A stretch of 64,000 nucleotides of DNA from Streptomyces sp. ASQP_92 (GTDB lineage Bacteria; Actinomycetota; Actinomycetes; Streptomycetales; Streptomycetaceae). A program made the translations under genes and the position numbers. Position 1 is the stretch's first letter. Each line of letters opens with the position of its first letter. The notes beneath the pieces are model-generated. The model made no database searches. It was not told the DNA's origin and worked only from the letters and a program-made list of their open reading frames with translations. The stretch spans positions 124,001-188,000 of the forward strand of contig NZ_JAODUA010000008.1 of NCBI RefSeq assembly GCF_025399895.1, read 5' to 3'. This document shows positions 58,306 to 64,000 of this stretch, in pieces.

Positions 58306-58947
58306 GTGACAGCCATCGAGCAGACCGAGGCAGCGCGCCCGCGGGGCACGCGCCTGCCGCGCCGGGCCCGCCGCAATCAGCTTCTGGGCGCGGCCCAGCA
58401 GGTTTTCGTCGCGCAGGGTTACCACGCGGCCGCCATGGACGACATCGCGGAGCGGGCGGGCGTCTCCAAGCCGGTGCTCTACCAGCACTTCCCCGGCAAG
58501 CTCGACCTGTATCTGGCCCTGCTGGACCAGCACTGCGAGTCGCTGCTGCACGCCGTCCGCACCGCCCTCGCCTCGACCTCGGACAACAAGCTCCGCGTCG
58601 CCGCCACGATGGACGCCTACTTCGCGTACGTCGAGGACGAGGGCGGCGCCTTCCGGCTCGTCTTCGAGTCGGACCTGACCAACGAACCGGCCGTGCGCGA
58701 ACGCGTGGACCGGGTCAGTCTCCAGTGCGCCGAGGCCATCTCGGACGTCATCGCCGAGGACACCGGCCTGTCCAAGGACGAGTCGATGCTGCTGGCCGTG
58801 GGCCTGGGCGGGGTCTCCCAGGTGGTGGCCCGCTACTGGCTCTCCAGCGAGTCGACGATCCCCCGCGACAAGGCGGTCCAGCTCCTCACCTCGCTGGCCT
58901 GGCGCGGCATCGCGGGCTTCCCGCTGCACGCCTCCGAGGGCCACTGA
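58306..58947 (+). CDS. TetR-family transcriptional regulator
   Basis: A 213-residue TetR regulator: N-terminal helix-turn-helix (DDIAERAGVSKPVLYQHFPGK) and a C-terminal ligand-binding region. GTG 58306 has GGGAGG 4 bases upstream; an earlier TTG is possible. Rv3208 family. A -10-like TACGAT lies at 58256-58261. The ligand and targets are unknown; the neighbouring DUF3107 gene is a candidate target. Confidence 0.93.
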   Translation: MTAIEQTEAARPRGTRLPRRARRNQLLGAAQQVFVAQGYHAAAMDDIAERAGVSKPVLYQHFPGKLDLYLALLDQHCESLLHAVRTALASTSDNKLRVAATMDAYFAYVEDEGGAFRLVFESDLTNEPAVRERVDRVSLQCAEAISDVIAEDTGLSKDESMLLAVGLGGVSQVVARYWLSSESTIPRDKAVQLLTSLAWRGIAGFPLHASEGH

Positions 58948-59088
58948 GCGGCTTTCGGCCGGTCATTCCCGGATTCTGTTCGCTCCTGGCGTTCAGCCAC
59001 CGGCCATTTCGGGCCCGGTGGCCGGGCTAATGTGTGCAGCGGACAGCGCGGCTTACCGCGCACCGCACGACGTCGGAGGGACTTAGCC

Positions 59089-59316
59089 GTGGAGGTCAAG
59101 ATCGGCGTGCAGCACGCGCCCCGGGAGATCGTTCTGGAGAGCGGGCAGTCCGCCGAAGAGGTCGAGAGCGCGGTAGCCGACGCCCTCGCCGGCAAGGCGC
59201 AGCTGCTCAGTCTCACGGACGACAAGGGCCGCAAGGTCCTGGTGCCGGCCGACAAGATCGCATACGTGGAAATCGGCGAGCCGGCGGTCCGCCGCGTGGG
59301 CTTCGGCGCGCTGTAG
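59089..59316 (+). CDS. DUF3107 small protein
   Basis: A 75-residue protein (VEVKIGVQHAPREIVLESGQ at the start) of the actinobacterial DUF3107 family, with a short beta-rich fold. GTG 59089 has CGGAGGG about 9 bases upstream. Rv3208A-like, immediately after TetR in M. tuberculosis. Function unknown. Followed by a 20-bp perfect hairpin. Confidence 0.88.
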   Translation: MEVKIGVQHAPREIVLESGQSAEEVESAVADALAGKAQLLSLTDDKGRKVLVPADKIAYVEIGEPAVRRVGFGAL

Positions 59317-59328
59317 TACACGGCACAT

Positions 59329-59374
59329 CGCGGAAGGGGTGCCACCGGTTCACGCCGGTGGCACCCCTTCCGCG
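59329..59374. terminator. Strong hairpin terminator
   Basis: Perfect 20-bp stem cgcggaaggggtgccaccgg / ccggtggcaccccttccgcg with loop ttcacg, directly after DUF3107. Confidence 0.85.
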
Positions 59375-59530
59375 TGGTCGCGACACGTGCCGAACGCCCC
59401 TGGGAACGCGGCCCTGTTCCGGCCTCGCCGCGTTGCTTCCTCCCGGTGAGGGGAGGGTTGCGTTCCGCGAGGGTCGGGTAGGACGGCTGTGACCGGATCC
59501 GCCCTGGCCACACCCTTGGGAGGGACGCAC

Positions 59531-59794
59531 ATGCTGCTGGAAGCCATTGGCTCCGTACTGCTGGGATTCGCCCTCGCGTGGACCGCCGCCGCCCGGCTGG
59601 CCCACCGGCTGCCCGACCGCCGCACGGTGCTCGGAGTCGGCCCGCTCGCCGGGTTGTTCGGCGCCTTTCTGACCCACTCGGCGATCGGCCCGGGCCACGG
59701 GGTGACCACGGTGCTCGGCGCCGCGTTCGTCGCCTCGGTCACGCTCTCGCTGCTGCTGCGGCCGACGCGCCGCCTGCGCCGATGGGCGGCGTAG
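59531..59794 (+). CDS. Small membrane protein
   Basis: An 87-residue protein with three hydrophobic stretches (LLEAIGSVLLGFALAW; LGVGPLAGLFGAFLTHSAI; GVTTVLGAAFVASVTLSLLL). ATG 59531 follows GGGAGG. An upstream GTG (59489) is possible but less likely. Function unknown. Confidence 0.7.
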   Translation: MLLEAIGSVLLGFALAWTAAARLAHRLPDRRTVLGVGPLAGLFGAFLTHSAIGPGHGVTTVLGAAFVASVTLSLLLRPTRRLRRWAA

Positions 59795-59885
59795 GCGGCG
59801 CTCCCGTACGAGAACGCCGCTTCCCGCCGAGTCCTCACCCGCCGCGCGCGGTCCGCGCGCTGACGGGGCGTCGGGTCCCGGGGTG

Positions 59886-60647
59886 CTAGGCGGCCAGGCC
59901 CAGCGCGGCCATGCGCTTGGTGTGGGCCTTGGTGATCCGCGTGAACATCTCGCCGACCGCCGCGAGGTCGAAGCCCGCGGCCACCCCGTCGACGCCGCCG
60001 ACCAGCATCGTCGAGAGCGCGTCGCGCTCGGCGACCACCCGCTGGGCCTGCGAGAGCGCCTCGCCCATCAGGCGCCGGGCCCACAGCGCGAGCCGGCCGC
60101 CCACCCTCGGGTCCGCCTCGATCGCCGCCCGCACCTTCTCCACGGCGAAGTTGCCGTGCCCGGTGTCGTCGAGCACCGCGAGGACGAGCGAGCGGGTGTC
60201 GGAGTCGAGGTGGTTGGCGACCTCGCGGTAGAAGTCGCTCGCGATCGAGTCACCGACGTACGCCTTGACCAGACCCTCCAGCCAGTCCGAGGGAGCGGTC
60301 TGCTGGTGGAAGTCGTCGAGCGCCTTGGCGAACGGCTCCATCGCGGCGGTCGGCTCCGCGTCGACCTGGGCGAGGCGGTCCCGCAGCCGCTCGAAGTGGT
60401 GGAACTCGGCGGAGGCCATCTTCGCCAGCTCCGCCTTGTCCGCGAGCGATGGCGCGAGCTTCGCGTCGTCGGCGAGCCGCTCGAAGGCCGCGAGCTCTCC
60501 GTAGGCGAGGGCGCCGAGAAGGTCCACGACGGCGGCGCGGTACTGGGGCACCGCGGAGGCCGCCGCCCAGTCCTGGGCGGCGATCCCGGTGCGCTCGGGC
60601 TCCGGGGTGGTTCCTTCGGCTGCAGTGGCGTTGTCAGACGTCTCCAT
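59886..60647 (-). CDS. Ferritin-fold MiaE-like protein
   Basis: A 253-residue four-helix-bundle protein (MiaE_2 type). Likely di-iron ligand residues lie in ALAYGELAAFERLADDA, SAEFHHFERLRDR, and LDDTGHGNFAVEKVRA. MiaE hydroxylates a modified adenosine in tRNA, but the actinobacterial version's substrate is unknown. ATG 60647. Oriented away from the DEAD-box gene. Rv3210c-like. Confidence 0.8.
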   Translation of the reverse strand: METSDNATAAEGTTPEPERTGIAAQDWAAASAVPQYRAAVVDLLGALAYGELAAFERLADDAKLAPSLADKAELAKMASAEFHHFERLRDRLAQVDAEPTAAMEPFAKALDDFHQQTAPSDWLEGLVKAYVGDSIASDFYREVANHLDSDTRSLVLAVLDDTGHGNFAVEKVRAAIEADPRVGGRLALWARRLMGEALSQAQRVVAERDALSTMLVGGVDGVAAGFDLAAVGEMFTRITKAHTKRMAALGLAA

Positions 60648-61032
60648 AAGCCGCACAATAGCCCGCCCGGGGTGGGCCGTAAGGGCCTGCTTCCTCACAC
60701 CCGAACCACCGGTCCCGCGAATTGTCCCGACACACATGCGCGAATCCGGGGTACAGTGGTAATGCGCCCGCCGAGTATGCAGACGGGCTGCACGAATGAG
60801 GATGCCCGGTCGGTTGCTCCGGTCGGCTCCGACCCGACAGCCCTCCACGGGACGCGTTTCAGTACGTGCCACCGAAGAGGGATCCCTCAGCGGCACGAGC
60901 GCTTGAGCGACGGCAGTGGTCCCGCGCCCCCCGGCAACCCGATCGAACTCTGATCCCCCGCCAGGACGACAAGGGCACGGTACGACCCGCCGCGTTCGCC
61001 TCCGTACCGCGTCTCACAGAAGAGGCAGCACC
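60648..61032 (+). promoter_or_regulatory. Promoter and long leader of DEAD-box helicase gene
   Basis: A 385-bp interval between divergent genes. A -10-like TACAGT (60752-60757) predicts a transcript with about 270 nt of leader. It contains the palindrome gagggatccctc inside GTGCC...GGCAC arms, and repeats of ccggtcgg. No protein gene is evident. The leader length resembles that of cold-shock DEAD-box mRNAs; the structure is untested. Confidence 0.45.
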
Positions 61033-63456
61033 CTGACTACGTTCCGAGAGCTCGGGATCCTTTCCGAGACCGCCGAAGCCCTTGAAGCCGTCGGCATCGT
61101 GTCCCCGTTCCCCATCCAGGAGATGACGCTCCCCGTAGCGCTCTCCGGCACCGACATCATCGGACAGGCCAAGACCGGCACCGGCAAGACGCTCGGCTTC
61201 GGTCTGCCGATCCTGGAGCGGGCCGTCGTGCCCGCCGATGTGGAAGCGGGCCGGGCCACCTCCGACCGGCTCACCAACACTCCCCAGGCCCTCGTTGTCG
61301 TCCCGACGCGCGAGCTGTGCCAGCAGGTCACCAACGACCTGCTCACCGCCGGCAAGGTGCGCAACGTGCGCGTGCTCGCCATCTACGGCGGCCGCGCCTA
61401 CGAGCCCCAGGTCGAGGCGCTCAAGAAGGGCGTCGACGTGATCGTCGGCACCCCGGGGCGCCTGCTCGACCTCGCCGGTCAGAAGAAGGTCGACCTCTCG
61501 CACGTCAAGGTCCTCGTCCTCGACGAGGCCGACGAGATGCTCGACCTCGGCTTCCTGCCGGACGTCGAGAGGATCATCCAGCTCCTCCCGCCGAAGCGGC
61601 AGACGATGCTGTTCTCCGCGACGATGCCGGGCGCCGTCATCGGCCTCGCCCGCCGCTACATGACGCAGCCCACGCACATCCGCGCCACGTCGCCGGACGA
61701 CGAGGGCACGACCGTCGCCAACACCGAGCAGTTCGTCTACCGCGCCCACTCCATGGACAAGCCGGAGATGGTCGCGCGCATCCTTCAGGCCGAGGGCCGC
61801 GGACTCGCGATGATCTTCTGCCGTACGAAGCGGACCGCCGCCGACATCGCCGAGCAGCTCGCCAAGCGCGGCTTCGCCTCCGGCGCCGTCCACGGCGACC
61901 TGGGCCAGGGCGCCCGCGAGCAGGCGCTGCGCGCCTTCCGCAACGGCAAGGTCGACGTGCTGGTCTGCACCGACGTCGCCGCGCGCGGCATCGACGTCGA
62001 CGGCGTCACGCACGTCATCAACTACCAGTCGCCCGAGGAGGAGAAGACCTACCTCCACCGCATCGGCCGCACCGGCCGCGCGGGCAAGAAGGGCATCGCG
62101 ATCACGCTGGTCGACTGGGACGACATCCCGCGCTGGCAGCTGATCAACAAGGCGCTTGACCTTAAGTTCCCCGACCCGCCGGAGACGTACTCCACGTCCC
62201 CGCACCTCTTCGAGGAGCTGAAGATCCCGGCGGGCACGAAGGGCGTACTGCCCCGGGGCGAGCGCACCCGTGCCGGCCTCGCCGCCGAAGAGGTCGAGGA
62301 CCTCGGCGAGACCGGTGGGCGCGGCCGCAAGTCCGCCGCCGCGGCTCCCGTCGTCACCGAGGAGCGTGCGCCCCGTACGCGCACGCCGCGTCAGCGTCGC
62401 CGTACCCGTGGTGGTTCGCAGCAGGACGGCGCCGAGATCCCGGCCCCGGCCGCCGCTCCGGTCGCGGCCCCCGTCACGGAGGCCGTCGAGCCGGCGACCG
62501 AGGCGCGCACGCCGCGTCGCCGCCGCCGTACCCGCGTGGGTGCGCCGTCGGCCGCGCCGCAGGCCGCCGCGGCACCGGTGATCGAGACCGCGCCGGTCGC
62601 CGAGCCCGTCACCAAGGCGGAGCCGCGCCGTCGTTCGGCTCCGGCCGCCACGGTCGTCGCGCCCGAGCCGGTGAAGGCGGAGCCGCGCCGTCGTTCCGCC
62701 CAGGCCGCCACGGTCGTAGCGCCCGAGCCCGTCAAGGCCGAGCCGCGCCGGCGCCGGGTGCGCAAGGTGGTCGACACGTCCTCCGAGGTCGGCTTCATGA
62801 CGCCCGAGTCGGCGGCGCTCGAGCTGGCAAGGGCCGCGAAGGCCAAGACCACCGCGGCGATGACCGAGGTCGCGTCGGCTCCGGCCGCCGCGGTCACGGC
62901 CGCCCCGGAGAAGCCGCGCCGCACGCGGACCAGGAAGGCCGCGGAAGCCGTCGTCGAGACGGTCGAGGCACCGGCGGTCGCCGAGGCCGAGGCACCTGCC
63001 AAGCCGCGTCGCACCCGCGCGAAGAAGGTCGCCGAGGCCGCCCCCGAGACGGTCGTCGAGGCCGCCACGGAGGCCGAGGCGCCGGCGAAGCCGCGCCGCA
63101 CGCGGGCCAAGAAGGCCGTGGAGGCCGTTGTCGAGACGGTCGAAGCACCGGCCGTCGCCGAGACCGAGGCCGAGGCACCCGCCAAGCCGCGTCGCACCCG
63201 CGCGAAGAAGGTCGCCGAGGCCGCCCCCGAGGCGACCGAGGCTCCGGCCGCGCCGCGTCGGACCCGGGCCAAGAAGGTCGCCGAGGCCGCCCCCGAGACG
63301 GTCGTCGAGGCCGCCACGGAGGCCGAGGCACCGGCGAAGCCCCGTCGTACGCGGGCCAAGAAGGCCGCGGTCGCCCCCGAGGCCGTCGAGGCCGAGGCCC
63401 CGGCGAAGCCGCGTCGCACCCGCGCGAAGAAGGCGGCGGCAGCGCCCGAGGCGTAG
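61033..63456 (+). CDS. DEAD-box RNA helicase with repeat-rich basic tail
   Basis: An 807-residue helicase. Q motif FPIQ, Walker A AKTGTGKT (46-53), VLDEADEM, LFSATMPG, and HRIGRTGRAG are all present in residues 1-400. The 400-residue tail carries three RRRS/VRK-type repeats and then seven PRRTRAKK or variants, Lys/Ala/Glu-rich, for RNA binding. No ATG/GTG/TTG fits the homologous start (TTFRELGIL); a CTG at 61033 has AGAAGAGG 7-12 bases upstream. Rv3211/SCO5166-like. Likely in ribosome assembly or RNA decay. Confidence 0.88.
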   Translation: MTTFRELGILSETAEALEAVGIVSPFPIQEMTLPVALSGTDIIGQAKTGTGKTLGFGLPILERAVVPADVEAGRATSDRLTNTPQALVVVPTRELCQQVTNDLLTAGKVRNVRVLAIYGGRAYEPQVEALKKGVDVIVGTPGRLLDLAGQKKVDLSHVKVLVLDEADEMLDLGFLPDVERIIQLLPPKRQTMLFSATMPGAVIGLARRYMTQPTHIRATSPDDEGTTVANTEQFVYRAHSMDKPEMVARILQAEGRGLAMIFCRTKRTAADIAEQLAKRGFASGAVHGDLGQGAREQALRAFRNGKVDVLVCTDVAARGIDVDGVTHVINYQSPEEEKTYLHRIGRTGRAGKKGIAITLVDWDDIPRWQLINKALDLKFPDPPETYSTSPHLFEELKIPAGTKGVLPRGERTRAGLAAEEVEDLGETGGRGRKSAAAAPVVTEERAPRTRTPRQRRRTRGGSQQDGAEIPAPAAAPVAAPVTEAVEPATEARTPRRRRRTRVGAPSAAPQAAAAPVIETAPVAEPVTKAEPRRRSAPAATVVAPEPVKAEPRRRSAQAATVVAPEPVKAEPRRRRVRKVVDTSSEVGFMTPESAALELARAAKAKTTAAMTEVASAPAAAVTAAPEKPRRTRTRKAAEAVVETVEAPAVAEAEAPAKPRRTRAKKVAEAAPETVVEAATEAEAPAKPRRTRAKKAVEAVVETVEAPAVAETEAEAPAKPRRTRAKKVAEAAPEATEAPAAPRRTRAKKVAEAAPETVVEAATEAEAPAKPRRTRAKKAAVAPEAVEAEAPAKPRRTRAKKAAAAPEA
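62911..63435. repeat. PRRTRAKK-coding repeats
   Basis: Seven copies of a 60-100 bp unit, each encoding KPRRTRAKK or close variants separated by Glu/Ala/Val spacers, at the 3' end of the DEAD-box gene. Confidence 0.85.
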
Positions 63457-63470
63457 CCAGCTCCACCCGA

Positions 63471-63505
63471 AACGGCCCGGCCCCCCGCGAGGGTGCCGGG
63501 CCGTT
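63471..63505. terminator. Hairpin terminator
   Basis: Perfect 11-bp stem aacggcccggc / gccgggccgtt, 15 bp after the DEAD-box stop. Confidence 0.7.
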
Positions 63506-63552
63506 CGCGTTCCAGGGCGGGGGCGGCCCGGCGGGGCCGATACGCTCTACTC

Positions 63553-64000
63553 ATGAGTAAGCCCCGCTCCCTCGACCTCCCGGCCCGTACCCGTGCGTAC
63601 CGACTCCGCACCCCGCGCCAGGAGTTCGCCGTGCTCGACTCGCGGCCCGAGGGGAGGGCGCTCGGGACGGCGCTGCTCGTGCCGGGGTACACCGGGAGCA
63701 AGGAAGACTTCCTCGCGCTCCTGGACCCGCTCGCGGACGCCGGGTACCGGGCCGTAGCGGTCGACGGGCGCGGGCAGTTCGAGAGCCCCGGGCCGCGCCG
63801 GACATCCGCGTACACCCCGCGTCAGCTCGGCGGTGACGTACTCGCCCAGGTCGAGGCCCTCGGCGACGGTCCGGTGCACCTCGTGGGGCACTCCTTCGGC
63901 GGCTTCGTCGCCCGCTCCGCGGCGCGGCTCGACCCGTCGGCGTTCCGCTCGCTGACCCTGCTCTCGTCCGGGCCGGGCCGGGTCGGACCCGATCAGCGCA
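63553..64000 (+). CDS. Alpha/beta-hydrolase, 5' part
   Basis: The first 149 residues of a hydrolase: oxyanion-side LVPGYTGSKEDF, VDGRGQFESPG, and nucleophile elbow GHSFGGF. The gene runs off the window. ATG 63553 has no evident Shine-Dalgarno; a -10-like TACGCT at 63541-63546 suggests a leaderless transcript, though no -35 is visible. Confidence 0.85.
   Translation, partial: MSKPRSLDLPARTRAYRLRTPRQEFAVLDSRPEGRALGTALLVPGYTGSKEDFLALLDPLADAGYRAVAVDGRGQFESPGPRRTSAYTPRQLGGDVLAQVEALGDGPVHLVGHSFGGFVARSAARLDPSAFRSLTLLSSGPGRVGPDQR

Overview
High-GC actinobacterial chromosome, almost certainly Streptomyces: nearly every codon ends in G or C, GTG starts are common, reading frames overlap by ATGA/GTGA/TTGA, the Streptomyces-type interspersed repeat built on 'cgcagttccccgcgcccc' is present, and the WblC, MoeZ and helicase genes are very close to S. 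coelicolor proteins as I remember them. No tRNA, rRNA, CRISPR, IS or prophage was seen. The gene order PDZ protease, zincin, ABC1 kinase, WhiB7/WblC, UvrD2, mycoredoxin, NudC, AdnB/AdnA-like helicase-nucleases, ATL, MoeZ, DUF3152, TetR, DUF3107, ferritin-like, DEAD-box helicase resembles the M. tuberculosis Rv3194c-Rv3211 region (from memory), so the window is an old actinobacterial core block with accessory insertions.

Layout. 1-12.9 kb: housekeeping genes (PPA1309-family end, PDZ-S16 protease, MoaE, epimerase, zincin, Nudix), a three-gene TerD/AIM24 operon, a YgjP-type peptidase, a ThiF/E1-like protein and an ABC1 kinase. 13.0-14.4 kb: wblC with an elaborate leader (WblC-type promoter, 117-codon upstream ORF, intrinsic attenuator) and an ATGA-coupled Arg-rich small protein. 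14.4-27.7 kb: DNA repair and redox genes (uvrD2, mycoredoxin from a SigR-type promoter, nudC, M20 peptidase, two AdnAB-like helicase-nucleases, an alkyltransferase-like protein). 27.9-43.0 kb: accessory block with a large flippase-like membrane protein, YwiC-like protein, and a tightly overlapping narGHJI-radical SAM-protoporphyrinogen oxidase operon behind a DosR/OsdR-type palindrome, then a secreted tripeptidyl-aminopeptidase-type lipoprotein.

43.2-49.2 kb: moeZ (second SigR-type promoter) and a four-gene Pel-like polysaccharide locus (spherulin-4 glycosidase, epimerase, membrane protein, PelF-like glycosyltransferase). 49.4-55.5 kb: an oligopeptide ABC transporter whose two ATPase domains are fused through a linker made of translated interspersed repeats, preceded by an apparently leaderless 31-codon leader ORF. 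55.5-64 kb: DUF3152 protease-like protein, hydrolase, small acidic protein, TetR regulator, DUF3107, small membrane protein, MiaE-like ferritin-fold protein, a DEAD-box helicase with a long leader, probable CTG start and seven-fold basic tail repeat, and the start of another hydrolase.

Functionally, several parts converge on stress: thiol-oxidative stress (two GGAAT-N18-GTT promoters), ribosome-targeting antibiotics (wblC attenuation), double-strand-break resection (AdnAB) and hypoxic nitrate respiration (nar operon with its own haem genes; MoaE and MoeZ are plausible suppliers of molybdenum cofactor). These links are inferred from context.
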